DNA of 63,450 nt from an uncultured Duncaniella sp. (GCF_910578445.1 NZ_CAJTQC010000016.1:1-63450), one strand, 5' to 3'; counted from the stretch's first letter, positions 53,285 to 61,915 are shown. Numbers and translations are program-made. The notes: generated by a model from the letters alone, not told the origin.

Positions 53285-53782
53285 TCAATTCTGTTTCTCC
53301 ATCTCGTCGAGCAGGGAGTTGACAAGCTTCTCCTGAGCTTTCTCATCCTTCATCTCGTTGCGCACCACTTTCTGTGCGATATCGAGGGCGAAAGAAGAGA
53401 CCTCGTTGCGGAATTGCTGTTCGGCCTGTTTGCGTTCCTGTTCGATAGATACCTTTGCGGCGTCCATCACCTTTTTGGCTTCAGACTGTGCGGCAGAGCG
53501 GGCTTCCTCGATGATCTGTGATTTCATCCTGTCGGCCTCGCGCAACATGTCGGCCTGCTGGCGACGTGCGTCGGCTATGTATTTATCCGCCTCTTCGCGG
53601 GCATGGTCAAGCTGTTGTTTGGCATTTTGAGCATACTCCACACCTTTGTCGATGAGGTCGGCTCGGTCAGACACTCCTTTCATAATCACCGGCCAGCCCC
53701 ACTTCCACAGAATGAAGAAGAGGATGGCGAATGACACGAACATCCAGAATACCAGACCGAAATCAGGCGTGAAAAGTTCCAT
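53285..53782 (-). CDS. atpF: ATP synthase subunit b
   Basis: 165 residues. One N-terminal transmembrane helix (VFWMFVSFAILFFILWKWGWPVI) is followed by a long polar helix with charged heptads (SDRADLIDKGVEYAQNAKQQLDHAREEADKYIADARRQQADMLREADRMKSQI) that forms the peripheral stalk. It is a single b gene, so a homodimer is expected. A tandem repeat begins directly beyond the stop codon. Confidence 0.95.
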   Translation of the reverse strand: MELFTPDFGLVFWMFVSFAILFFILWKWGWPVIMKGVSDRADLIDKGVEYAQNAKQQLDHAREEADKYIADARRQQADMLREADRMKSQIIEEARSAAQSEAKKVMDAAKVSIEQERKQAEQQFRNEVSSFALDIAQKVVRNEMKDEKAQEKLVNSLLDEMEKQN

Positions 53783-53805
53783 CTTTCAAAAAATTGAAGT
53801 TTGGA

Positions 53806-54054
53806 TTAGCCCACAAACATTGCGAGGATACAAACGATGACAGCGAAAAGGGCCACACCTTCGATAAGGGCGGCGATTACGATCATGTTACTACGGATGT
53901 CGCCGGCCGACTCAGGCTGACGGGCGATAGCCTCCATGGCCGAGCCTCCGATTTTACCGATGCCGAGACCTGCACCAATTGCTGCGATTGCTGCACCGAT
54001 GCATACGCCGATGCCGAGTGTTCCTTCGATAGCTGCTAAAATCATTGCTAACAT
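53806..54054 (-). CDS. atpE: ATP synthase subunit c
   Basis: 82 residues (an internal ATG three codons in is possible). Two transmembrane helices flank the polar loop ARQPESAGDIRSNM. The ion-carrying Glu sits in ALIEGVALF; it is followed by Gly rather than Ser/Thr, and the first helix has GLGIGKIGG in place of the Gln-containing sodium motif, so proton coupling is the better inference. It forms the Fo rotor ring. Confidence 0.95.
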   Translation of the reverse strand: MLAMILAAIEGTLGIGVCIGAAIAAIGAGLGIGKIGGSAMEAIARQPESAGDIRSNMIVIAALIEGVALFAVIVCILAMFVG

Positions 54055-54093
54055 AATTGCGGAAGATTAAATGGGTTATTTAAATTTTTAAGA

Positions 54094-55272
54094 TTATGCG
54101 GGGTTTGCAGAGGGAGAGGACTGCGTTTTTGCTGCGGGGAGAGGTGTGCCACTGCCGTGACCGCCGTCACCGGCATGCTCTTCATGTCCATGGTGTCCTT
54201 CTTCCTGACCCATGGCTATGAACAGGGTCGAAAGCATCGTGAACACATAAGCCTGAATGAAGCTCACAAGGACATCGATTAGAAGCATGAACACTGAGAA
54301 AATCACACTTACTACAGCTGTCGTTCCGGTGACAGCCGGCCCCATGGCAGCAAAAATAAATATCAGAAGTGTCAGAACGATGACAATCATATGGCCACCC
54401 ATCATGTTTGCGAACAGACGGACGGTAAGCGCCGCCGGTTTGGTGAAAATACCGAAGATTTCAATCACCGGCATGATAGGAAGCGGCCACTTGAACCACC
54501 AAGGCACTTCGGGATTGAACACTTCCTTCCAATAATGCTTCGTTGCGAAGACATTGGTGACAAGGAAAGTGATGATGGCCAGGACGAGCGTCACTGCAAT
54601 GTTGCCCGTAAGGTTGGCTCCTCCGGGGAAAATGACAATCAGGCCGAGAAGGTTCATGACGAGGACGAAAAAGAACACCGTCAGAAGATAGGGGGCAAAT
54701 TTGTTTGCCTTTGTCTTGAGAGTCGACTTTATGACACCGTCATAGATGAATACAATCAGAAATTCAATCGCTCCGGTCATCTTTCGCGGGCTTTTCATTC
54801 CCTGAGTCTTGTGCCAGCGGGCCACCGAGAGGATACACCATATGACAAGCAGGACGGAAATAAAGACTCCGCAGACATTTTTGGTAATCGAGATATCGAT
54901 TGCAGGCTTTACTTCCTGACCGTCGATAATCTCAACGACCTTGCCTTTATAGGGGCTGTCTTTCCCGGCCACCTTGAACTCGGCATTGCCGTCGCGGTAG
55001 ACCGCGCCATGGTCGACACGTGACGATGAGAACACGTGAAGCCCGTCGGAGCCCCATACGATGATAGGGAGGGGAATTGACTTATGGTGATTGAAAGGCA
55101 CTTCCCAACCGTAACGGTCGCCAAGATGGTCGAAGATGATTCCTTGGGCGTCGACAGAGCTGTCCTTCTCGACCAGAGAGTCGAGCGGAGTCTCCTCGGA
55201 CGCAGCTGCTCCGAAGGGGAAGACCAGCGCCATGACTGCCAGCAGTAAGGCTGTGAATATGTTTCTTTTCAT
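54094..55272 (-). CDS. atpB: ATP synthase subunit a, long form
   Basis: About 392 residues from the ATG at 55272 (an in-frame ATG three codons earlier is possible). A signal-peptide-like N-terminus (MKRNIFTALLLAVMALVFPFGAAAS) precedes a ~110-residue periplasmic extension typical of Bacteroidetes a subunits. The membrane part has the essential Arg in AALTVRLFANMMGGH near residue 290. The C-terminal tail is His/Gly-rich (EEGHHGHEEHAGDGGHGSG), possibly metal-binding. No atpI is found in the atp block. 3 bases separate it from atpC. Confidence 0.95.
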   Translation of the reverse strand: MKRNIFTALLLAVMALVFPFGAAASEETPLDSLVEKDSSVDAQGIIFDHLGDRYGWEVPFNHHKSIPLPIIVWGSDGLHVFSSSRVDHGAVYRDGNAEFKVAGKDSPYKGKVVEIIDGQEVKPAIDISITKNVCGVFISVLLVIWCILSVARWHKTQGMKSPRKMTGAIEFLIVFIYDGVIKSTLKTKANKFAPYLLTVFFFVLVMNLLGLIVIFPGGANLTGNIAVTLVLAIITFLVTNVFATKHYWKEVFNPEVPWWFKWPLPIMPVIEIFGIFTKPAALTVRLFANMMGGHMIVIVLTLLIFIFAAMGPAVTGTTAVVSVIFSVFMLLIDVLVSFIQAYVFTMLSTLFIAMGQEEGHHGHEEHAGDGGHGSGTPLPAAKTQSSPSANPA

Positions 55273-55284
55273 TGTCACCATGAG

Positions 55285-55521
55285 TTAATATATGCAGACT
55301 GAAACAATGTTCGAATCGACATCGACGATTCCGCCACCAACGGCAACGGTGTGTTCACCGCCGTCAAGTGCCGTATATCGTATGTCGCCGGGGGTGAGAG
55401 TTGAAATCAGCGACGCATGTCCCGGAAGGACTGTGAAAGCGCCCATTGTTCCGGGGAGGTGGACCACCGTGACTTCACCCTGAAAGACAATGTCTTCTGC
55501 CGATATGATTTTAAGTATCAT
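55285..55521 (-). CDS. atpC: ATP synthase epsilon subunit, short form
   Basis: 78 residues, only the N-terminal beta-sandwich (VHLPGTMGAFTVLPGHASLISTLTPGDI near residues 20-47; VAVGGGIVDVDSN near 61-73). The C-terminal helical hairpin, which inhibits ATPase activity in E. coli (~138-residue epsilon), is absent; this is usual in Bacteroidetes. It still seats gamma on the c-ring. Confidence 0.93.
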   Translation of the reverse strand: MILKIISAEDIVFQGEVTVVHLPGTMGAFTVLPGHASLISTLTPGDIRYTALDGGEHTVAVGGGIVDVDSNIVSVCIY

Positions 55522-55580
55522 TGCTATGTCTGCTAATGAGTGTGAGAGACTGTGTTTATGTTACCGTAGCGGGAATGCAC

Positions 55581-57086
55581 TTATTTTGCTACTTCCGCAA
55601 GGAGTTTCTTGCCCTTTTCGATGGCTTCGTCGATTGTTCCGACATTGAGGAAGGCCTGTTCGGGATATTCGTCCATCTCGCCAGAAAGAATCATCTTGAA
55701 GCCTCGGATTGTTTCGCTCAGGGGGACCATCACACCGGGAAGACCGGTGAACTGTTCAGCCACATTGAACGGCTGGGAAAGGAAACGCTGGGCACGGCGT
55801 GCGCGCGCAACGACAAGCTTGTCTTCGTCAGAAAGTTCATCGACACCGAGGATAGCGATGATATCCTGAAGCTCGTTGTACTTCTGAAGCAGCTGTTTGA
55901 CGGCCTGAGCGGTGTTGTAGTGATCCTCGCCGATGATATTCGGGTCAAGGATACGTGAAGTCGATTCAAGGGGATCGACCGCAGGATAGATACCAAGCTC
56001 GGAAATCTTACGCGAAAGCACCGTAGTGGCGTCGAGGAAGCTGAATGTGGTTGCAGGAGCAGGGTCGGTCAAGTCGTCGGCCGGCACGTAGATGGCCTGA
56101 ACCGAAGTGATCGAACCGTTCTTTGTCGAAGTGATTCGTTCCTGAAGAGCACCCATTTCGGATGCAAGTGTAGGCTGATAGCCCACAGCCGAAGGCATAC
56201 GGCCGAGAAGCGCCGACACCTCAGAACCGGCCTGAGTGAAACGGAAGATGTTGTCGATGAAGAGAAGGATGTCCTTACCTCCGCCGTCCTGATCGCGGAA
56301 CTGCTCTGCGACAGTCAGACCGGAAAGAGCGACACGGAGACGTGCGCCCGGGGGTTCGTTCATCTGGCCGAACACGAGGGTTGCCTGCGACTGCGACACC
56401 TGATCCATGTCGACATCCGCAAGGTTCCATTCGCCCTTGGCCATGCCTTCTTCAAATTTTTTGCCATATTTCATTACTCCGCTCTCAATCATTTCGCGAA
56501 GAAGGTCGTTACCCTCACGTGTACGTTCGCCGACACCGGTGAACACCGAGAAGCCGCTATGGCCTTTCGCGATATTGTTGATGAGCTCCATGATAAGCAC
56601 GGTCTTGCCTACACCCGCGCCACCGAAAAGACCGATCTTACCTCCCTTGCTGTAGGGTTCGAGAAGGTCGATAACCTTGATTCCGGTAAAAAGAATCTCA
56701 GTTCCGATGGTGAGGTCGTCGAACTTAGGCGCCGGCTGATGTATGGCACGGAGGTTGTCGCGGTTGAGTTCCGGCAGACGGTCAATAGCGTCGCCAAGCA
56801 CGTTAAGCAGGCGGCCTTTCACTTGCTCGCCAGTCGGGACGGCGATAGGACGCTCAAGGTTGTCGACACGCATTCCACGACGAAGACCGTCGGTGCTTTC
56901 CATCGACACACAGCGTACTGTGTCCTCGCCGATATGCTGCTCTACTTCGAGAATGGTCTCCGAGCCATTGTCGTGAGAGACACGGAGGGCGGTATAGATG
57001 GGTGGGATGATGTTGTCATCACCTTCGAAAATCACATCGACCACCGGGCCGATTACCTGGGCGATTTTGCCGTATTTTTCACTCAT
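55581..57086 (-). CDS. atpD: ATP synthase beta subunit
   Basis: 501 residues from the ATG at 57086 (MSEKYGKIAQVIGPVVDV); an earlier in-frame ATG at 57119 lies in a hairpin and is not used. P-loop GGAGVGKTVLIMELI near residues 154-168, catalytic Glu in GVGERTREGNDL near 183-194, LLFIDNIFRFTQAGSEVSALLGRMPSAVGYQ near 264-294. It is the catalytic subunit. The gene order D-C-B-E-F-H-A-G follows the Bacteroidetes pattern (epsilon second). Confidence 0.98.
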   Translation of the reverse strand: MSEKYGKIAQVIGPVVDVIFEGDDNIIPPIYTALRVSHDNGSETILEVEQHIGEDTVRCVSMESTDGLRRGMRVDNLERPIAVPTGEQVKGRLLNVLGDAIDRLPELNRDNLRAIHQPAPKFDDLTIGTEILFTGIKVIDLLEPYSKGGKIGLFGGAGVGKTVLIMELINNIAKGHSGFSVFTGVGERTREGNDLLREMIESGVMKYGKKFEEGMAKGEWNLADVDMDQVSQSQATLVFGQMNEPPGARLRVALSGLTVAEQFRDQDGGGKDILLFIDNIFRFTQAGSEVSALLGRMPSAVGYQPTLASEMGALQERITSTKNGSITSVQAIYVPADDLTDPAPATTFSFLDATTVLSRKISELGIYPAVDPLESTSRILDPNIIGEDHYNTAQAVKQLLQKYNELQDIIAILGVDELSDEDKLVVARARRAQRFLSQPFNVAEQFTGLPGVMVPLSETIRGFKMILSGEMDEYPEQAFLNVGTIDEAIEKGKKLLAEVAK

Positions 57087-57107
57087 CGCGTTTAGATTTT
57101 TTGGCAT

Positions 57108-57134
57108 GCAGCCCGGCAATGAAGCCGGCGCTGC
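57108..57134. repeat. Intercistronic hairpin between nuoH and atpD
   Basis: GCAGCCCGGC (57108-57117) and GCCGGCGCTGC (57124-57134) pair over ~10 bp with one bulge. It lies between the stop of nuoH (57166) and the atpD start (57086), at the complex I / ATP synthase junction, with no T-run. Confidence 0.55.
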
Positions 57135-57165
57135 GTGATATTAGTTAGAGTTTGAGGAAATTATC

Positions 57166-58242
57166 TTAGAGGTAAAACTTGAACGTCACGACGAGGACCA
57201 TGAGTACAAGATTGAAAAGGTTGATCGGAAGAAGATACTTCCATTCAAGGGTGAGGAGCTGGTCGATTCGCAGACGGGGGAAGGTCCACTTGAACCATAT
57301 AATGATAAATGAGAGCGCAATCGCCTTGCCTATGAACCAGATAAACGAGGGTATATAATCCATAATCTGGTTAAAGGCATCCAAGCCCGGGATGTGGAGA
57401 GGCATCCAGCCTCCGAAGAAAAGGAGCGCGGCTACGCCGGAAACGATAAAAAGGTTGAGATATTCGGCAAGATAGAAGAATCCGAAATGGATACCCGAAT
57501 ACTCTGTGTGGTAACCTGCGGTAAGCTCGCTCTCCGCTTCGGGAAGGTCAAACGGACCACGATTGGTCTCGGCTGTACCCGCAATCATGAAAATCACAAA
57601 TGCGATGATAGCCGGAATATGACCGGAGAAGATAAACCAGAGGTGGTTCTGTGCCTCTACGATACCTCCGACAGACATAGTGCCAGCCATCACAACCATA
57701 GTTACAACACACAGTCCCATGGAAAGTTCATAGCTGACCATCTGCGCGCCCGAACGGAGTGCGCCGATGAGGGTGAACTTGTTGTTTGACGACCATCCGG
57801 CAAGCAGAATTCCGAGCACGCCGATCGACGAAACCGCGAGCAGGAAGAATATGCCGACATTGAAATCGATGATTTGCAATCCATTACCCCACGGAAGCAC
57901 CGCAAAGGCAAGCATCGAGGCGATGATGACAAGATAAGGTGCAAGGGCGAAAAGGAATTTGTCGATATGGTTGAGCGAGATAAGCTCCTTGATGAGAATC
58001 TTGAACATGTCGGCGATACTCTGCATCAAGCCCCACGGGCCAACGCGGTTAGGGCCGAGGCGGCACTGGAAATAGGCACACACCTTACGTTCGAAGAGGA
58101 TATAGAACAGCGCGAGCACTGCATAGAGCAGCATCAGGCCAACTCCGACGAGCAGACACTCGAGGGTGACTGCAGCCCATTCGGGGATATAGTCAGTGAG
58201 GAAGGAGTGAAGCCATGCGGTTCCGACTGATAGGTCTTGCAT
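57166..58242 (-). CDS. nuoH: NADH-quinone oxidoreductase subunit H
   Basis: 358 residues, eight transmembrane helices. Family segments: RLGPNRVGPWGLMQSIADMFKILIKE near residues 62-87, AETNRGPFDLPEAESELTAGYHTEYSG near 220-246 and the C-terminal WTFPRLRIDQLL (near 315-326). NuoH lines the quinone site and starts the proton path. Instead of being followed by nuoI it is followed by atpD, 46 bases before the longer atpD frame. Confidence 0.97.
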   Translation of the reverse strand: MQDLSVGTAWLHSFLTDYIPEWAAVTLECLLVGVGLMLLYAVLALFYILFERKVCAYFQCRLGPNRVGPWGLMQSIADMFKILIKELISLNHIDKFLFALAPYLVIIASMLAFAVLPWGNGLQIIDFNVGIFFLLAVSSIGVLGILLAGWSSNNKFTLIGALRSGAQMVSYELSMGLCVVTMVVMAGTMSVGGIVEAQNHLWFIFSGHIPAIIAFVIFMIAGTAETNRGPFDLPEAESELTAGYHTEYSGIHFGFFYLAEYLNLFIVSGVAALLFFGGWMPLHIPGLDAFNQIMDYIPSFIWFIGKAIALSFIIIWFKWTFPRLRIDQLLTLEWKYLLPINLFNLVLMVLVVTFKFYL

Positions 58243-58300
58243 AATGTCTGTTAAATTACTTTATTTTCTCTCTGTGTTAGTTCACTCTTTTTATATGCCT

Positions 58301-59935
58301 TTAACGGTCAATGTCGGGGACGATGTAGTCAAGCGAGCCTCCGATAGTGATAAGGTCGGCTATCTTCTGGCCGTCGGTGATATGGTCGACCACGGCTGCC
58401 GCAGGGAGGCAGGGTGTGGCGAGCTTCAGACGGTAGGGGTTGGCTGTTCCGTCGCTTTCGATGTAGACACCGAATGTGCCACGGCATCCCTCGACCATCT
58501 TAAACCAGTGTCCCGCAGGAAGTTTGATGACCTTCGGAACTTTCACGCAATAGTCACCTTCGGGGATGTTGTCGATGAGCTGCTCGATTATGCGCGCACT
58601 CTGCACCATCTCGTCCATGCGGACTTTGAAGCGGGCCATAGAGTCGCCTTCAGTGCGGACAACCTCGTCAAATTCCAGTTCGGAATAGATGCTGTAAGGC
58701 TCACACTTGCGCACGTCGCAAGCCCAGCCCGAGCCACGGCCGTTAGGACCTGTGACAGCCCACGAGATGGCATCGTGACGGGTGAGGACACCGACATTCT
58801 CCATACGGTTCTTGGCAATGACATTGCCGGTGAATATCTTGTTGTATTCCTTGATATTTGCAGGGAGGACTTCAAGAAGAGCGTGGACATCCTTGACAAA
58901 ATCAGGATGCAGATCCTGCATGACACCGCCGATGCAGTCATAGTTGAATGTCATGCGCGCGCCACATGTCTTCTCCATGATATCAAGAATCTGCTCGCGG
59001 ACACGCAGTGTGTAGAACAGCATTGTGGTCGCACCAAGGTCCATGCAGTAAGTTCCGATGAACAGGCAGTGTGAGGCGATACGGGAAAGCTCATCCATAA
59101 GCACACGTATCACCTGTGCGCGACGTGAAATCTCGATTCCGGCAGCCTCTTCGATTGCCATGCAGAGGCAGTGGTGATAGGGATGTGCCGAGAAATAGTC
59201 GAGACGGTCCATAAAGTGGAGGGTCTGGGGATATGTGAGTCCCTCGCAGATTTTCTCCACACCGCGGTGGATATAACCGAGATAAATATCAATTTTCTTG
59301 ATGATTTCACCGTCAACAGCTGTGCGGAAACGCAACACGCCGTGGGTAGCGGGGTGCTGAGGGCCGATATTGACCACGAAATCATCGGGTTGGAAGATGC
59401 GGCGTTCATGTTTCACGACCTTACCTTCGGCATCCTCGGTCCAGACATCGGTGAAGTCGGTCTGACGTTCATTCTCGATTGAAACGGGATTGATGGCGGG
59501 GTCGTCGTTATAGTCCTTGCGCAAGGGATAGCCTTTCCAGTCAAGATTGAGGAAGAGGCGGCGCATGTCGGGGTTGTTGATAAAGATTATCCCGAAGAAG
59601 TCGTAGACTTCACGCTCAAAAATAGTGGCTATTGCCCAGAGATCGTGAATCGAATGGATGAGAGGCTGCTCGCGGTCGCCTGTAGCCATGACCTTCACCG
59701 AAATATGGGTGTTGTGGCTGGTCGAGGTCAGATAATAGATACAGCCCATGCCGTTCTCTTTCCAGTCCATACCGACGATGGTTACGAGGAAATCAAAGGC
59801 AAGGTCACTGTCATCGCGGAGTGTCTTGGCGAAGTCATGCCACTTTGCGTCAGGGACGGTCACCCGCATGATATCGCTGTCTTCAATGACAGCCTCGGGC
59901 AACACGCTTAAAATCTTTTCCCGGATGTTGGACAT
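58301..59935 (-). CDS. nuoC/nuoD: NADH-quinone oxidoreductase subunit C/D fusion
   Basis: 544 residues: a NuoC (30-kDa) part (~1-150; REVYDFFGIIFINNPDMRRLFLNLDWKGYPLRKDY near 110-140) fused to a NuoD (49-kDa) part (~165-544; NIGPQHPATHGVLRF near 173-187, RGVEKICEGLTY near 211-222, DRLDYFSAHPYHHCLCMAIE near 232-251, and the C-terminal GSLDYIVPDIDR). NuoD binds the quinone beside NuoB. The fusion is normal in Bacteroidetes and E. coli. No iron-sulfur cluster. Confidence 0.97.
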   Translation of the reverse strand: MSNIREKILSVLPEAVIEDSDIMRVTVPDAKWHDFAKTLRDDSDLAFDFLVTIVGMDWKENGMGCIYYLTSTSHNTHISVKVMATGDREQPLIHSIHDLWAIATIFEREVYDFFGIIFINNPDMRRLFLNLDWKGYPLRKDYNDDPAINPVSIENERQTDFTDVWTEDAEGKVVKHERRIFQPDDFVVNIGPQHPATHGVLRFRTAVDGEIIKKIDIYLGYIHRGVEKICEGLTYPQTLHFMDRLDYFSAHPYHHCLCMAIEEAAGIEISRRAQVIRVLMDELSRIASHCLFIGTYCMDLGATTMLFYTLRVREQILDIMEKTCGARMTFNYDCIGGVMQDLHPDFVKDVHALLEVLPANIKEYNKIFTGNVIAKNRMENVGVLTRHDAISWAVTGPNGRGSGWACDVRKCEPYSIYSELEFDEVVRTEGDSMARFKVRMDEMVQSARIIEQLIDNIPEGDYCVKVPKVIKLPAGHWFKMVEGCRGTFGVYIESDGTANPYRLKLATPCLPAAAVVDHITDGQKIADLITIGGSLDYIVPDIDR

Positions 59936-60012
59936 AATATATAATAAGGTGTATGGAACGTTATTCTTGATTCTTATGATTGATTTATTCAGAGAAGAGA
60001 AGGCCTGAGGGG

Positions 60013-60621
60013 TCAGTCATTCACACCCGCTACAGGATGGGCCTTAAGGAATTCTTCCTGCTTTTCCTGACGGTTTACTCCACCGAAGAACTTTTCGACC
60101 TTGATTTTACGTGAAAGCTGCATGATACCATAGATCATTGCTTCCGGACGGGGAGGACAGCCGGGGACAAATACGTCGACAGGCACGATATCCTCGATTC
60201 CCATAGCCACATGATAGCTCTTTTTGAAAGGACCGCCGGAAATAGCGCAGCTGCCACATGCAATCACATACTTAGGTTCGGCAAGCTGGTCGTAGAGACG
60301 GCGGAACACGGGGACCATGCGGTGGACAATCGTTCCTGCAACCATCATGAAGTCAGCCTGACGGGGCGAGGCTCGGGCTACTTCCCAGCCAAAGCGCGCC
60401 ATATCATAGCGGGCTGCTCCGAGCGACACAAATTCGATGCCGCAGCAACTGGTGGCGAAGGTGAGCGGCCAGATAGAGTTGGAACGCCCCCAGTTGATAA
60501 GTTTATCGAGTGAGCCGACGATGACATTCGTCCCGCTCTCCTGAAGCTCCTTGACGAGCTTCTCGATGTATTCGTTGTCTTTCCATGCCTCATAGGGCAT
60601 GCCTTGCGTAGTTACTTCCAT
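60013..60621 (-). CDS. nuoB: NADH-quinone oxidoreductase subunit B
   Basis: 202 residues. Cluster N2 ligands: the adjacent Cys pair FATSCCGIEF near residues 56-65, CGSCAISGGPF near 121-131 and VPGCPPRPEAMIYGIM near 150-165. N2 passes electrons to quinone. Its start overlaps the end of nuoA by 10 bases. Confidence 0.97.
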   Translation of the reverse strand: MEVTTQGMPYEAWKDNEYIEKLVKELQESGTNVIVGSLDKLINWGRSNSIWPLTFATSCCGIEFVSLGAARYDMARFGWEVARASPRQADFMMVAGTIVHRMVPVFRRLYDQLAEPKYVIACGSCAISGGPFKKSYHVAMGIEDIVPVDVFVPGCPPRPEAMIYGIMQLSRKIKVEKFFGGVNRQEKQEEFLKAHPVAGVND

Positions 60622-60980
60622 TCAAGAGCTCCTTTCCGCCAGGCATATACAAGGCCCAGCACTATAATTCCAAAAAAGACGGCTATGGCTGTGAGTCCGG
60701 AAGTCCCGAGCTCATGCACTCGCACGGCCCAAGGATAAAGGAACACCGTCTCAACATCAAACATCAGGAAGAGGATGGCAAAAAGATAATAGCCCACTTT
60801 GAACTGGGCCATTGATTCACCACGCGTAGGAATACCGCACTCGTATGCCTCACCTTTCTGAGGATTGAAGGATCGGGGCGAAATAAGCCCCGCAAGCCAA
60901 AGAGCTATAGCCACGAGAGCCACACCGGTCAGGAGGGCTACCACGGCCAAAGTCGCATTTTGAATTGCCAATGCTATCAT
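60612..60980 (-). CDS. nuoA: NADH-quinone oxidoreductase subunit A
   Basis: 122 residues with three transmembrane helices and the loop NPQKGEAYECGIPTRGESMAQFKVGYYLFAILFLMFDVETVFLYPW typical of NuoA (Cys in the quinone gate). It is the first gene behind the single promoter at 61079-61086. Confidence 0.96.
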   Translation of the reverse strand: MIALAIQNATLAVVALLTGVALVAIALWLAGLISPRSFNPQKGEAYECGIPTRGESMAQFKVGYYLFAILFLMFDVETVFLYPWAVRVHELGTSGLTAIAVFFGIIVLGLVYAWRKGALEWK

Positions 60981-61033
60981 ATTGTATCAAATACTGATTT
61001 AGTTCCTAAGAAACTGTGCACCATGGGATTAGA

Positions 61034-61064
61034 CCCTCTTTTCGGTTAGCGTTACATAAGAGGG
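61034..61064 (-). promoter_or_regulatory. Hairpin in the nuoA leader
   Basis: CCCTCTT (61034-61040) and AAGAGGG (61058-61064) can form a 7-bp stem with a 17-base loop inside the ~90-base leader of the nuo-atp transcript. Role unknown. Confidence 0.45.
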
Positions 61065-61078
61065 CATAAAACGCAGTG

Positions 61079-61086
61079 CAAATATA
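61079..61086 (-). promoter_or_regulatory. -7 box of the nuo-atp-nuo transcript
   Basis: Minus strand TATATTTG, full TAnnTTTG match, with TTGG near -33 at ~21 bases. It is the only good promoter found at the head of the 17.6-kb minus-strand energy block. Confidence 0.55.
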
Positions 61087-61170
61087 CTGAAATTTTTCCG
61101 AAATTACCCAATAAAATCTGACAGTCTTTATCATAAATACTTAAATTAAGGCTTCTAACCATCCTAAAGG

Positions 61171-61216
61171 CAACCGCAGCACCGGTTGGAGCGACCTCCA
61201 TCTGGCACTGCGGTTG
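61171..61216 (-). terminator. Hairpin terminator after the outer-membrane barrel gene
   Basis: CAACCGCAG (61171-61179) pairs with CTGCGGTTG (61208-61216), and inner CCGG/GG pairs extend the stem. The T-run on the minus strand is short, so the call is moderate. Confidence 0.6.
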
Positions 61217-61243
61217 TATGTCATGTAATCCAATTTCTGACAA

Positions 61244-61915
61244 TCAGAAATTATATCCGACCGAGATATTGAAATTATTCCAGTAGGATTCTGCATCGGC
61301 GACAACCTCAGTCATTCCCCACTGATATGAAAGTCCGACCGAGAAACGCGACCATGTGTAAGCCGCTCCGAGACCGAGACCGACATGGAAACGCTTGAAA
61401 TCATAGTCATCGTCAAAAAGATCCATGGACTGACTTACTTTTTCACCGTGTAGTTCACCCTTGAATTTGACATCGGCAGTGGCCTTTCCATAGACACCAT
61501 AGTCAAAATACGGACCGAAGAAGGCCTGCAGGGAACTTTCCAAGTTAAGTGGCAGACGATAAGAAAGGTAAACAGGCAGTTCAATGAAATTCATTGTAAA
61601 CCGCGCGTTTGCATCCATAGGATAACCTTCTATATCCATGTCGATATCATCTGTCTTACATCCCTTTTGAGTGAAGAACAGGCCTGAATTAATCGACAGA
61701 CTGTTGACGATATTGAAATCGACACCCAAGCCTCCGAAGAATCCTATTTTCGACTTGGCATCATCCTCATCTCCTCCGACAGTAGCTACATTCATACCCG
61801 CACGGACGCCGAATGTGACCGGCTGAGCCGGCTTACCGCTATCCCATAAACCTGTCTGTGCCTGCACACCCATTGCCATAACGAGCCCTGCAACGCCTGC
61901 AATCATTTTTTTCAT
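61244..61915 (-). CDS. Outer-membrane beta-barrel protein
   Basis: 223 residues. A Sec signal (cleavage after GVQAQ near residue 20) is followed by eight-strand OmpA/OmpW-like barrel strands (FGVRAGMNVATVGG near residues 35-48, SIGFFGGLGVDFNIV, FIELPVYLSYRLPLN, FHVGLGLGAAYTWSRFSVGLSYQWGM) and a C-terminal aromatic strand (NNFNISVGYNF). It belongs to the common porin-family OMP of Bacteroidales; ligand unknown. The promoter has a minus-strand TAAATTTG (61974-61981). Confidence 0.85.
   Translation of the reverse strand: MKKMIAGVAGLVMAMGVQAQTGLWDSGKPAQPVTFGVRAGMNVATVGGDEDDAKSKIGFFGGLGVDFNIVNSLSINSGLFFTQKGCKTDDIDMDIEGYPMDANARFTMNFIELPVYLSYRLPLNLESSLQAFFGPYFDYGVYGKATADVKFKGELHGEKVSQSMDLFDDDYDFKRFHVGLGLGAAYTWSRFSVGLSYQWGMTEVVADAESYWNNFNISVGYNF

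Noticed and set aside
58244..59074. 276-residue plus-strand frame opposite nuoCD
   Set aside because: Antisense shadow of a clear NuoCD gene.
61052..61243. 63-residue minus-strand frame before nuoA
   Set aside because: Covers a hairpin terminator and the nuo promoter; not conserved-looking.
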